This document shows positions 49,158 through 57,461 of a stretch of DNA of 64,000 nucleotides, piece by piece. Position 1 is the stretch's first letter. Each line of letters opens with the position of its first letter. Under the pieces are notes generated by a model. That model was not told the DNA's origin. It ran no database searches and saw nothing but the letters and a program-made list of their open reading frames with translations. The DNA is from Methylorubrum populi (GTDB lineage Bacteria > Pseudomonadota > Alphaproteobacteria > Rhizobiales > Beijerinckiaceae), in NCBI GenBank assembly GCA_036946625.1, contig JAQIIU010000003.1, forward strand, positions 2,059,001 through 2,123,000, read 5' to 3'. The position numbers and the translations under genes are program-made.

Positions 49158-49195
49158 AGAGCCCTGCCGATTGCAACGCGATCGGGCAGGGCTCT
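49158..49195 (+). promoter_or_regulatory. hairpin covering the ribosome site of the glycosyltransferase gene
   Basis: AGAGCCCTGCCGAT (49,158-49,171) pairs with ATCGGGCAGGGCTCT (49,181-49,195) with one bulged G, loop TGCAACGCG. The right arm contains the only Shine-Dalgarno-like AGGG and ends on the base before the ATG. There is no T-run, so a simple terminator is less likely. Confidence 0.6.
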
Positions 49196-50530
49196 ATGCA
49201 GCGGCCCATGCCAGCCAGCCTCGCCATCGACCTGACCCGCCTCATCACCCGGCTCCGCCACGCCAGCCCGACGGGGATCGACCGGGTCGACCTCGCCTAT
49301 GCCCGGCACGTCCTCGCCGGGGGCGGGCAGGGCACGCGCTTCGGGCTCGTCTCGACGGCCCTCGGCCCGCGCGTCCTCGACCGCGAAACCGCGCGCGGCC
49401 TCGTCGAGGCCGTGGCGGCGGGCTGGGTCGAGGACGCCGCCGCGGAGGCCGACCCGGTCTACCGGACGCTCGCCGCCTCCCTCGCCGCGACTCCCGCCCC
49501 CTCCCTCGCGGCCTGCCCGCTTCCGGCGGAGACGGCTCCCCGGCGACGGGGGGAGGGGAGCCTGCGCCGTCGCCGCCTCCAGGCCGAGACGATGCTGCGG
49601 GTCCTGCGCCGCGGCGGCGCCGAACACCTGCCCGCGGGCACGGTCTATCTCCACACCTCGCACCTGCGGCTCGACCTGCCGGGGCGGTTCGACTGGCTCT
49701 ACACCCGGCGCGACGTGCGGCCGGTCTTCTTCGTCCACGACCTCATCCCGATCTCGCATCCCGAATACGGCCGGCCCGGCGAGGCCGGGCGCCACGCTTT
49801 GCGCATGGAGACGGTGGCGCGCCACGCCGCCCACGTCCTCGTCAATTCCGGCGATGTCGGCGCGCGCTTCACGCATTACGCGCGGCAGCGGGGCCTCGGG
49901 ACGAAGCCGGTGAGCGTGGCGCCGCTCGGCGTCGAGACGGTCTTTTCGGATCACGCGGGGGAGGCGCCGCCGGGGCTCGCCCGGCCGACCTTCCTCGTCT
50001 GCGGCACCATCGAGCCGCGCAAGAACCACCTGCTGCTGCTCAACCTCTGGCGCGATCTCGCCGCGCGCATGGGCGCGGCGACCCCGCGGCTCGTGCTGGT
50101 CGGCCGGCGCGGCTGGGAGATCGAGAACGTCGCCGACATGCTCGATCGCTGCGCGGCGATCCGGCCGCACGTCACCGAGGTGGCCGGCCTCTCGACCCAC
50201 GGCCTCGCGCGGCTGATGCGCGGCGCCACCGCCCTGCTGATGCCCTCCTTCATCGAGGGCTACGGCCTGCCCGTGGTCGAGGCGGCGGCGAGCGGCCTGC
50301 CGGTCGTCGCGTCCGACATTCCGGTCCATCGGGAAATCGGCGCGGGCTTCGCCCATCTCCTCGATCCCCTCGACGGGCCGGGCTGGACGCGGGCCGTCCG
50401 CGCCTTGAGCGAGCCGGATTCGCCGCTGCGGCGGGACCTGAGGGGGCGCCTCGACGGCTACCTGCCGCCGAGCTGGGCGGCGCATTTCGAGCGGGTGGAC
50501 GCGGCGCTGGCCGAACTGCCGCCACCGTGA
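49196..50530 (+). CDS. glycosyltransferase, GT4 family
   Basis: A 444-residue enzyme of the GT-B fold. The N-terminal domain has IDLTRLITRLRHASPTGIDRVDLAYARH and VFFVHDLIPISHPEY. The C-terminal donor-binding domain has FLVCGTIEPRKNHLLLLNLW, LVLVGRRGWE and the GT4 signature MPSFIEGYGLPVVEAAASGLPVVASDIPVHRE, with the nucleotide-sugar-binding Glu residues. It probably transfers a hexose in polysaccharide or O-antigen synthesis, in the cytoplasm. The start is ATG 49,196, or 49,208 in the same frame. It stands alone between a PAS-like gene and repeats. Confidence 0.9.
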   Translation: MQRPMPASLAIDLTRLITRLRHASPTGIDRVDLAYARHVLAGGGQGTRFGLVSTALGPRVLDRETARGLVEAVAAGWVEDAAAEADPVYRTLAASLAATPAPSLAACPLPAETAPRRRGEGSLRRRRLQAETMLRVLRRGGAEHLPAGTVYLHTSHLRLDLPGRFDWLYTRRDVRPVFFVHDLIPISHPEYGRPGEAGRHALRMETVARHAAHVLVNSGDVGARFTHYARQRGLGTKPVSVAPLGVETVFSDHAGEAPPGLARPTFLVCGTIEPRKNHLLLLNLWRDLAARMGAATPRLVLVGRRGWEIENVADMLDRCAAIRPHVTEVAGLSTHGLARLMRGATALLMPSFIEGYGLPVVEAAASGLPVVASDIPVHREIGAGFAHLLDPLDGPGWTRAVRALSEPDSPLRRDLRGRLDGYLPPSWAAHFERVDAALAELPPP

Positions 50531-50544
50531 GCGCAGTCCCGCGG

Positions 50545-50755
50545 CAGGGCCATCGCTCGAAGCCGCCTGAGCGGCTTCGCGGCGCCAAGGGACACGACCA
50601 AGAGCGCCGCGCGGAGCGGGTTTTTCCAAGACGTTCGTCCTGAAAAACATCGAGCGGAGCGAAAGCCCAAGGGGCCGAGATGTCCGCGGAGGCGGGCGCC
50701 GGCGACTGAAGCTGGCCAAGAAGACCAGGGCCATCGCTTCAAGCGATGGCCCTGG
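50545..50755. repeat. dispersed repeat R4, copy 2 (inverted)
   Basis: A 211-bp element, reverse orientation of copy 1. It opens CAGGGCCATCGCTCGAAGCC, has CAAGGGGCCGAGATGTCCG in the middle, and ends with the palindrome CCAGGGCCATCGCTT/AAGCGATGGCCCTGG. Confidence 0.85.
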
Positions 50756-50798
50756 GCCCCGCGGGGGCGACGGTTGCACGGTGCCGGTCGCAGGACTT

Positions 50799-50944
50799 AT
50801 ACGCTATCCGGTTGATGAGTTCGGCCTCTCCTGCGTCATCGCGAGGCGAAGCCGTGGCGATCCAGGGCGCGCCCTGGATCGCTTCGCGGTCGCTCGCGAG
50901 GACGGAGGGGGGCCAAACCCGAAGCGATCAAGCGGAAACGGTAT
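50799..50944. repeat. dispersed repeat R1, copy 5 (inverted, without loop)
   Basis: A 146-bp copy in the opposite orientation. It starts ATACGCTATCCGGTTGATGA and ends GATCAAGCGGAAACGGTAT. The central spacer of other copies is missing, so GATCCAGGGCGC and GCGCCCTGGATC arms abut. Confidence 0.88.
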
Positions 50945-50946
50945 TA

Positions 50947-51005
50947 ATACCAAGCGGCGCCGATCCCGACCGATGGTCGGGATCGGCGCATCCGGCGGAC
51001 GGCCG
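50947..51005. repeat. dispersed repeat R5, copy 2
   Basis: ATACCAAGCGGCGCC, the perfect palindrome GATCCCGACC GAT GGTCGGGATC, then GCATCCGGCGGACGGCCG. It follows R1 copy 5 directly. Confidence 0.83.
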
Positions 51006-51078
51006 CCGCCCCGAGGTCGCGGGGGCAGCCGACGATGCGTGATCCTCATCGCCGGCTGGTATAAGAAAAACGCCCTCG

Positions 51079-51167
51079 GACGCTCCGCCCCTGAGCGTCT
51101 CTCACGAAACGCCCGCTGCGCCGACGCGCCCGAAGGGGAGACGACCGGTGACCGGGCGTTTCGTGAG
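51079..51167 (+). promoter_or_regulatory. structured leader of the rhodanese gene
   Basis: A hairpin GACGCTC CGCCCCT GAGCGTC (51,079-51,099) is followed by a perfect 15-bp inverted repeat CTCACGAAACGCCCG (51,101-51,115) with CGGGCGTTTCGTGAG (51,153-51,167). The rhodanese gene starts 53 bases after it. It does not match a riboswitch I know, and could be another repeat type. Confidence 0.5.
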
Positions 51168-51220
51168 GCACTCCGAACCCTCGGCCGCGGCAGGTTCCCC
51201 TCAGGAAAGATCGGTTTGCG

Positions 51221-51544
51221 ATGAAGGTGGTCGATCTCGACCGGGAGACGGTCAAGCAGGGCCTGGCGGACGGCTCGCTGCTGCTCATCGACGTGCGCGA
51301 GGACCATGAGTTCGCCCGCGGGCACATCCCCGGCTCGGTCTCGCATCCCCTCTCGCGCTTCGATCCGGAGAGGGTGCGGGCGCTGATCGCGTCGGACGGG
51401 CGCCGGCCGGTCTTCTCCTGCGCCTCCGGCGTGCGCTCGGTCCACGCCATCGCCGCGGCGCAGCAGGCCGGGCTCGATCTCAGCGAGCACTACGCCGGGG
51501 CCTTCAAGGACTGGTACGCCGCCGGGGAGCCGGTCGAATTCTAG
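51221..51544 (+). CDS. rhodanese-like sulfurtransferase domain protein
   Basis: A 107-residue single-domain rhodanese. Motifs LLIDVREDHEFARGHIPGSV and the active loop FSCASGVRS, with the persulfide-forming Cys68, are intact. It transfers sulfane sulfur to cyanide, thiols or protein acceptors, in the cytoplasm. The loop CASGVRS is of the six-residue sulfurtransferase type. It stands alone behind a structured leader. Confidence 0.92.
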   Translation: MKVVDLDRETVKQGLADGSLLLIDVREDHEFARGHIPGSVSHPLSRFDPERVRALIASDGRRPVFSCASGVRSVHAIAAAQQAGLDLSEHYAGAFKDWYAAGEPVEF

Positions 51545-51675
51545 CTCATGAAGAATTTCCCCACGGACATCGATTCGTTCCGGCGATTCGTTCCGGCCGG
51601 AGGAACCGACCATGTGCGCGAGCGCACGCCCCATACGAGGGGACGGGGACTAGGCCGCGCCATGCAGGGAACCGA

Positions 51676-52818
51676 ATGATGCGCAGCCTCAGGCCACTCC
51701 TCTTCGCCACGCCGCTGATCGCTTCCGCGCTGCTGGCCGCGCCGGCCAGCGCACAGATGCCGGGGGCGCCCCCGCCCGGCGTGACCGTCGCCAAGCCGGT
51801 GGTGAAGGAGATCGTCGAGCAGAACCAGTATACCGGCCGCTTCGACCCGATCGAATTCGTCGAGGTGCGCGCCCGCGTGACCGGCTATCTCGACAGGATC
51901 CTGTTCCAGGACGGCGCCAACGTGAAGAAGGGCGACGTGCTCTTCGTCATCGACCGGCGCCCCTACAAGGCGGCGCTGGAGCAGGCCCAGGCCGCGCGGA
52001 CCTCGGCCAAGGCGCGGCTGTCCTTCACGCAGACCGACCTGGAGCGCGCGCAGGTGCTGTCGAAGGGCGGCAACATCTCCGAGCAGGTCACCGACCAGCG
52101 CCGCCAAGCCTCGCAGACCGCCCAGGCCGATGTCGACAGCGCGGAAGCCGCGCTGCGCAACGCCCAGCTCAACTACGACTTCACGGAAGTGAAGTCGCCG
52201 ATCGACGGGCGGATCAGCCGGCGCCTCGTCACCGAGGGCAACATCGTCATCACCGACCAGACGATGCTGACCACGATCGTCTCGCTCGATCCGATCTATT
52301 TCGGCTTCACCGTCGATGAGCGCTCGTTCCTGAAGTACCAGAACACGCTCGGCATCGGCATGGGCCAGATGCAGCGCGGCAAGGGCGCGCCGATCCTCAT
52401 CGCCCTGTCCGGCGAGGAGAAGCCGACCCGCAAGGGCACCCTCGACTTCGTCGACAACCGCGTCGACAACGCCACCGGCACCGTGCTCCTGCGCGCCACG
52501 GTCGAGAACCCGGACGGCTTCGTCAAGCCGGGCCTGTTCGGCATCGTCTCGATGCCGGCGACCAAGCCCTACCAGGGCATCCTGCTGCCCGACGAGGCGG
52601 TCTCGGCCAACCAGGACAAGCGCATCGTCTACGTGCTCGGCGAGGGCGACAAGGTCTCGGCGAAACCGGTGAAGCTCGGGCCGATCGTCGACGGCTACCG
52701 GGTGATCCGAGACGGCCTGAAGGGCGACGAGATGGTGGTCGTCAACGGCGTCGCCAAGGTCCGTCCCGGCGCTCAGGTGAAGCCCGAGACGACGCAGTTG
52801 CCGCCGAGCAGGAAGTGA
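51676..52818 (+). CDS. RND efflux periplasmic adaptor (membrane fusion protein)
   Basis: A 380-residue AcrA/MexE-type adaptor. The signal peptide covers about residues 1-27. The first lipoyl half is EVRARVTGYLDRILFQDGANVKKGDVLFVID, a hairpin of coiled coil follows (about 95-165, ALEQAQAARTSAKARLSFTQTDLERAQ..), and the second lipoyl half is YDFTEVKSPIDGRISRRLVTEGNIV. A beta-barrel and membrane-proximal domain end the protein. It links the pump encoded next to an outer-membrane channel; no channel gene is in the window. No lipobox Cys is seen, so it is soluble in the periplasm. Confidence 0.93.
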   Translation: MMRSLRPLLFATPLIASALLAAPASAQMPGAPPPGVTVAKPVVKEIVEQNQYTGRFDPIEFVEVRARVTGYLDRILFQDGANVKKGDVLFVIDRRPYKAALEQAQAARTSAKARLSFTQTDLERAQVLSKGGNISEQVTDQRRQASQTAQADVDSAEAALRNAQLNYDFTEVKSPIDGRISRRLVTEGNIVITDQTMLTTIVSLDPIYFGFTVDERSFLKYQNTLGIGMGQMQRGKGAPILIALSGEEKPTRKGTLDFVDNRVDNATGTVLLRATVENPDGFVKPGLFGIVSMPATKPYQGILLPDEAVSANQDKRIVYVLGEGDKVSAKPVKLGPIVDGYRVIRDGLKGDEMVVVNGVAKVRPGAQVKPETTQLPPSRK

Positions 52819-52970
52819 AGCCGCCCCGGCCGCGGGGGGCGAGGCGGGAACGGACAGTGACATTCGAGCGCCGACGCCGCCGGGCCGACCGGGGGCGCCG
52901 GCCTGAACGCAGACGGCAAGCCGCGCGGGTCGCGCCAACGCGCTCGTCCCGGCGGCGAGAGGTTTGAACG

Positions 52971-55900
52971 ATGCGTTTCGCCCATTTCTTCGTCGACCGG
53001 CCGATCTTCGCCTCGGTCACGTCGATCGTCTTCCTGATCCTCGGCTTCGTCGCCTACGAGACGCTGCCGGTCTCGCAATACCCCGAGATCGTGCCGCCGA
53101 CGGTGACGGTGCGCGCGAGCTTCCCCGGCGCCAACGCCGAGACCGTGGCCGCCACGATCGCGACGCCGCTGGAGCAGGAGATCAACGGCGTCGACAACAT
53201 GCTCTACATGACGTCGTTGTCGACCAACGACGGCGCCATGCTGCTGACCGTGACCTTCAAGGTCGGCACCAACCTCGATATCGCCAACGTGCTGGTGCAG
53301 AACCGTCTCTCGGTGGCCCAGCCGCGCCTGCCGCCGGACGTGCGCAACCTCGGCGTCACCGTGCGCAAGGCCTCGCCCGACCTGATGCTGGTCGTGCACC
53401 TGCTGTCGCCGAAGAAGACCTACGACCAGAACTATCTGGCCAACTACATCTACCTCAACATCCGCGACGAGCTCTTGCGCCTCGACGGCGTCGGCGACAT
53501 CTCGATCTTCGGCGGCAACGAGTACGCCGAGCGGATCTGGCTCGACCCGCAGAAGATGGCCGCCTACGGCCTGACCACGACCGACGTCACCTCCGCGCTG
53601 CAGGAGCAGAACGTCCAGGTCGCCGCCGGCCAGCTCAACGGCCCGCCGGCCGCGCCGGGCGCCGCCTTCCAGCTCGTGGTGCAGTCGCAGGGGCGCTTCC
53701 AGACCCCGGAGGAGTTCGCCGACGTCATCGTCAAGGCCAATGACGGGCGCCTCGTGCGCGTGCGCGACATCGCCCGCGTCGAGATGGGCCAGAAGGACTA
53801 CACCACCAACTCCTTCCTCAACGACACGCCCGCGGTCGGCATCGGCGCCTTCCAGCGGCCGGGCACCAACGCGCTCGAGGCCGCGGAATCGGTCAAGGCG
53901 ACGATGGAGAACCTGAAGAAGAACTTCCCGCCGGACGTCGAGTACCGCATCGCCTACAACCCGACGGAGTTCATCGAGGAATCGATCCACGAGGTCTACA
54001 AGACCCTGTTCGAGGCCGTCCTCCTCGTCGTCATCGTGGTGCTCGTCTTCCTGCAGAGCTGGCGCACGGCGCTGATCCCGGTGATCGCGATCCCCGTCTC
54101 GCTCGTCGGCACCTTCGCGGTGATGTCGGCGCTGGGCTTCTCGCTCAACAACCTGACCCTGTTCGGCCTCGTGCTCGCCATCGGCATCGTGGTCGACGAC
54201 GCCATCGTCGTGGTGGAGAACGTCGAGCGCAACATGGCCGAGGGCCTCTCCCCCGGCGAGGCGGCGCACAAGACCATGGACGAGGTGGGCAGCGCGGTCA
54301 TCGCCATCGCCCTGGTGCTGGCGGCGGTGTTCATCCCGACCGCCTTCATCCCCGGCATCTCGGGCCAGTTCTACAAGCAGTTCGCGCTCACCATCGCGGC
54401 CTCGACCCTCATCTCGGCCTTCAACTCGCTGACGCTGTCGCCCGCGCTGTGCAAGCTCCTGTTGAAGCCGCACGACGCGCATGCCAAGCCGAAATTCTTC
54501 CTCACGCGCTTCGTCAACTGGCTGGCGCACCTGTTCAACCGCGGCTTCGACGGGCTGTCGAACGCCTACGGCCACACCATCCGCGTCCTGACCGGCACGG
54601 CGATCGGCGTGATCGCGATGCTGATCCTCTACGCGGGCGTGATCGCGGGCACGCTGCACCTCGCGAAGACGACGCCGACCGGCTTCATCCCGGACCAGGA
54701 CCAGGGCTACCTCATCGGCGTCGTGCAGTTGCCCTCGGGCGCCTCGCTCGACCGCACCACGGAGGTGGTGAACCGGGCCGCCGCCATCGCCCGCAAGATC
54801 GACGGCATCACCAACACCGTCATCATCGCCGGCTTCGACGGCGCGACCTTCACCAACACCACCAACGCGGCGGTGATGTTCCTCACCCTCAAGAACGCCA
54901 AGGAGCGGGCGGAGCAGGGGCGCAGCGCGGCGGTCATCACCGGCGACGTGATGAAGGCCACCGCCGGCATCCAGGAGGCGCGGATCATCGTGATCCCGCC
55001 GCCGCCGGTGCGCGGCCTCGGCCAGGGCGGCGGCTTCAAGATGCAGATCGAGAGCCGCCAATCCTCGGCGGTCGGGCCGCTGCTCGCGGCGACCGGCGAG
55101 GTGATCGGCCAAGCCAACCAGAGCAAGGACGTGACCCGGGTCTTCACGACCTTCGGCAACGACACGCCGCAGCTCTACCTCGACATCGACCGCACCATCG
55201 CGCGCATGCTCAACGTGCCGCTCGCCAACGTCTTCGACACCGTGCAGGCAGAGCTCGGCGGCACCTACGTCAACGACTTCAATACCTTGGGCCGCATCTA
55301 TCAGGTGCGCGTGCAGGGCGATGCGGTCTACCGCATGTCCCAGCGCGACATCGAGCAGTTGAAGGTGCGCTCCTCCACCGGCGCCCTGGTGCCGATGGGC
55401 ACGCTCGCCACGATCCGCGAGATCACCGGCCCGCAGATCGTGCAGCGGTTCAACCTGTACTACTCGGTCCCGGTCCAGGGCGTGGCGCAGGCCGGCGTCT
55501 CGACCGGTCAGGCCCTCGACTCCATGGAGGCGATCGCCAAGCGGGCGCTGCCCGAGGGCTACGCCTACGACTGGACCGAGATCGCCTTCCAGCAGAAGGC
55601 GGCCGGCGGCACCGCCATCTACGTCTTCGCGCTCGGCGTGCTGCTGGTCTTCCTCGTGCTCGCGGCGCAGTACGAATCCTGGGCGCTGCCGCTGGCGATC
55701 CTGCTCGTGGTGCCGACCGGCGTGCTGTCCGCGCTCTTCGGGGTGCAGTTGAGGGGGCAGGACAACAACATCCTGACGCAGATCGGCCTGATCGTGCTGA
55801 TCGGCCTGGCGGCCAAGAACGCGATCCTGATCGTGGAGTTCGCCCACGACATCGAGAAGAGCGAGGACAGAGGGCCGGTGGACGCGGCCGTGCACGCCTG

Positions 55901-56180
55901 CCGCCTGCGCCTGCGCCCGATCCTGATGACGGCCTTCGCCTTCATCCTCGGCACCCTGCCGCTGGTGATCGCCACCGGCCCCGGCGCCGAGATGCGTCAG
56001 GCACTCGGCACGGCGGTGTTCTTCGGCATGATCGGCGCGACCTTCTTCGGCCTGTTCCTGACGCCGGTCTTCTACGTGGTGATCCGCAAGGCGGTGCTCT
56101 GGATCGAGCGGAAGCGCGGCAAGGATCCCCACGGCAAGGATCCGCGCCACGAGCCGCACGGCGCCCCGGCCCACGGCTGA
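52971..56180 (+). CDS. RND efflux pump permease (HAE1/AcrB family)
   Basis: A 1,069-residue inner-membrane proton/drug antiporter. It opens MRFAHFFVDRPIFASVTSIVF, and the large periplasmic porter domains lie at about 30-330 and 560-870. The proton-relay segment is GLVLAIGIVVDDAIVVVENVER (Asp-Asp in TM4, IVVDDAI) with Lys in TM10 (LIGLAAKNAILIVEFA). Length and motifs are typical of multidrug pumps. It sits 152 bases after the adaptor gene with no terminator between, and a strong terminator follows it. A local regulator gene is missing. Confidence 0.95.
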   Translation: MRFAHFFVDRPIFASVTSIVFLILGFVAYETLPVSQYPEIVPPTVTVRASFPGANAETVAATIATPLEQEINGVDNMLYMTSLSTNDGAMLLTVTFKVGTNLDIANVLVQNRLSVAQPRLPPDVRNLGVTVRKASPDLMLVVHLLSPKKTYDQNYLANYIYLNIRDELLRLDGVGDISIFGGNEYAERIWLDPQKMAAYGLTTTDVTSALQEQNVQVAAGQLNGPPAAPGAAFQLVVQSQGRFQTPEEFADVIVKANDGRLVRVRDIARVEMGQKDYTTNSFLNDTPAVGIGAFQRPGTNALEAAESVKATMENLKKNFPPDVEYRIAYNPTEFIEESIHEVYKTLFEAVLLVVIVVLVFLQSWRTALIPVIAIPVSLVGTFAVMSALGFSLNNLTLFGLVLAIGIVVDDAIVVVENVERNMAEGLSPGEAAHKTMDEVGSAVIAIALVLAAVFIPTAFIPGISGQFYKQFALTIAASTLISAFNSLTLSPALCKLLLKPHDAHAKPKFFLTRFVNWLAHLFNRGFDGLSNAYGHTIRVLTGTAIGVIAMLILYAGVIAGTLHLAKTTPTGFIPDQDQGYLIGVVQLPSGASLDRTTEVVNRAAAIARKIDGITNTVIIAGFDGATFTNTTNAAVMFLTLKNAKERAEQGRSAAVITGDVMKATAGIQEARIIVIPPPPVRGLGQGGGFKMQIESRQSSAVGPLLAATGEVIGQANQSKDVTRVFTTFGNDTPQLYLDIDRTIARMLNVPLANVFDTVQAELGGTYVNDFNTLGRIYQVRVQGDAVYRMSQRDIEQLKVRSSTGALVPMGTLATIREITGPQIVQRFNLYYSVPVQGVAQAGVSTGQALDSMEAIAKRALPEGYAYDWTEIAFQQKAAGGTAIYVFALGVLLVFLVLAAQYESWALPLAILLVVPTGVLSALFGVQLRGQDNNILTQIGLIVLIGLAAKNAILIVEFAHDIEKSEDRGPVDAAVHACRLRLRPILMTAFAFILGTLPLVIATGPGAEMRQALGTAVFFGMIGATFFGLFLTPVFYVVIRKAVLWIERKRGKDPHGKDPRHEPHGAPAHG

Positions 56181-56200
56181 GGCATTTACCCGAAGGGGAT

Positions 56201-56245
56201 GAGAATGCGGCCGGGAGCGCTAGCTTCCGGCCGTTCTCGTTTTTT
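56201..56245 (+). terminator. Rho-independent terminator of the RND operon
   Basis: GAGAA and CGGCCGG pair with CCGGCCG and TTCTC (TG bulge, loop GAGCGCTAGCTT), followed by GTTTTTT. It ends 17 bases before the GTG of the next gene. Confidence 0.9.
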
Positions 56246-56261
56246 CGAAACAGGATCGTCC

Positions 56262-57134
56262 GTGCCCGGTTACCTGCCCTTCGCGGGCGCCCTGAAGCTT
56301 CCCGCCTACGCTTGCGACAATTGCGGGTTCTGGCAGCGCCACTTCGAGGCGCCGCCGGCCTGCCCGATGTGCCTCGACGCGCGCCACGTCGTGCCGCAGG
56401 ACGGCTGGCGCTTCCGCTCGGAGCGCGAGGCGCAGGCCGCCTTCCCCTGCCACTGGGAGGAGTTGGAGCCCGGCGTGTGGCGCTTCTGGAACGAGCCGGT
56501 CTCCGGCATCGGCCCGAGCGCCTACCTGATCCGGACCGAGAACGGGAACATGGGCTTCGAGGGCTGCCCGGTGTTCAGCGAGGCGGCGCTCGACCGGATC
56601 GGGCGGCTGGGCGGGATGCAGGTGCTCTCGGCCTCGCACCCGCATTCCTACGGCGCCCTTGTGCAGCTTCAGGACCGCTTCGACCCGGAACTGTGCCTGC
56701 CCGCGGCCGACTTCACCTGGAGCGCGGCGCTCCAGGTCTCCTGGCCCTACGACGATTTTCTGGAGCCCCTGCCGGGCCTGGAACTGCACCGGACGGCGGG
56801 TCACTTCGACGGCCACGCCGTGCTGTTCGACCGGAAGCGAAAAATCTGCTTCTGCGGCGACGCGCTGAAGTTCGAACTCGACCCGAACGATTCCCGTAAG
56901 GCGGTGACGATCTCGGCCCACAAGGCCTTCGTGCGCGGGGTGCCGCTGACGGTGAGCGAGCTGCGCCGCTACCGCGACGTGTTCGAGCGGCTCGACTTCA
57001 CCCAGACCTGGACGCCGTTCGAGCCCGCGGCCAATGTCGGCCGGGCGGAGGTGCTGGCGCTGATCGATGCCATGCTCGGCTCACGGCCGCACGCGGCGCC
57101 GGTGCCGCTGGCCTCGCTGCCATCCCGGATCTGA
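56262..57134 (+). CDS. zinc-ribbon plus metallo-beta-lactamase-fold-like protein
   Basis: A 290-residue protein starting at GTG 56,262. The N-terminal zinc ribbon has CDNCGFWQRHFEAPPACPMC (CxxC..CxxC, about 17-36). The rest resembles a metallo-beta-lactamase-type domain: YLIRTENGNMGFEGCPVFSE, LSASHPHSYGAL at the place of the HxHxDH loop but lacking Asp-His, and TAGHFDGHAVLFDRKRKICFCGDAL, the GHxxGH..GD pattern. One metal position may thus be lost. It could be a hydrolase or a diiron flavoprotein-like fold; substrate unknown. Confidence 0.7.
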   Translation: MPGYLPFAGALKLPAYACDNCGFWQRHFEAPPACPMCLDARHVVPQDGWRFRSEREAQAAFPCHWEELEPGVWRFWNEPVSGIGPSAYLIRTENGNMGFEGCPVFSEAALDRIGRLGGMQVLSASHPHSYGALVQLQDRFDPELCLPAADFTWSAALQVSWPYDDFLEPLPGLELHRTAGHFDGHAVLFDRKRKICFCGDALKFELDPNDSRKAVTISAHKAFVRGVPLTVSELRRYRDVFERLDFTQTWTPFEPAANVGRAEVLALIDAMLGSRPHAAPVPLASLPSRI

Positions 57135-57323
57135 ACCTGCGGAACCTGCCTTCTTACCGGGGCCGCCCGGCGACCGATGTCGCGATCCGGCCCGTTGTCC
57201 GGCAGGGGGAAGGGGGAAGGGGGAGGATAAACGGAACACGCATGGCTTTCATCCCAATTTAACACCTACCATGAGATGTAAACCGAGAAGAGCGGTGGGA
57301 CGATGCGCCAGACTTTTGTTTTT

Positions 57324-57372
57324 GCATCCTCTTTTTCCGAAAGCCGGAGGCCACCTTTCGGGATGATGCTCT
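57324..57372. repeat. dispersed repeat R2, copy 4
   Basis: GCATCCTCTTTTTCCGAAAG, CCGGAGGCCACCTTTCGGGA and TGATGCTCT. Same orientation as copy 1. The other bases between 57,135 and 57,461 show no further feature apart from an AG-rich tract near 57,205-57,228. Confidence 0.85.
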
Positions 57373-57461
57373 AAAAGAACGAGAATCTCTGTCCGAGGCA
57401 TGACCGGAAACTCTCCGCACGTAGCCTCAAGCGGAAACGGACTTCGGTCACGAGGCTATTC

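Noticed and set aside
52773..56174. 1,133-codon minus-strand frame
   Set aside because: Antisense to the RND permease gene; charged low-complexity product and no ribosome site.
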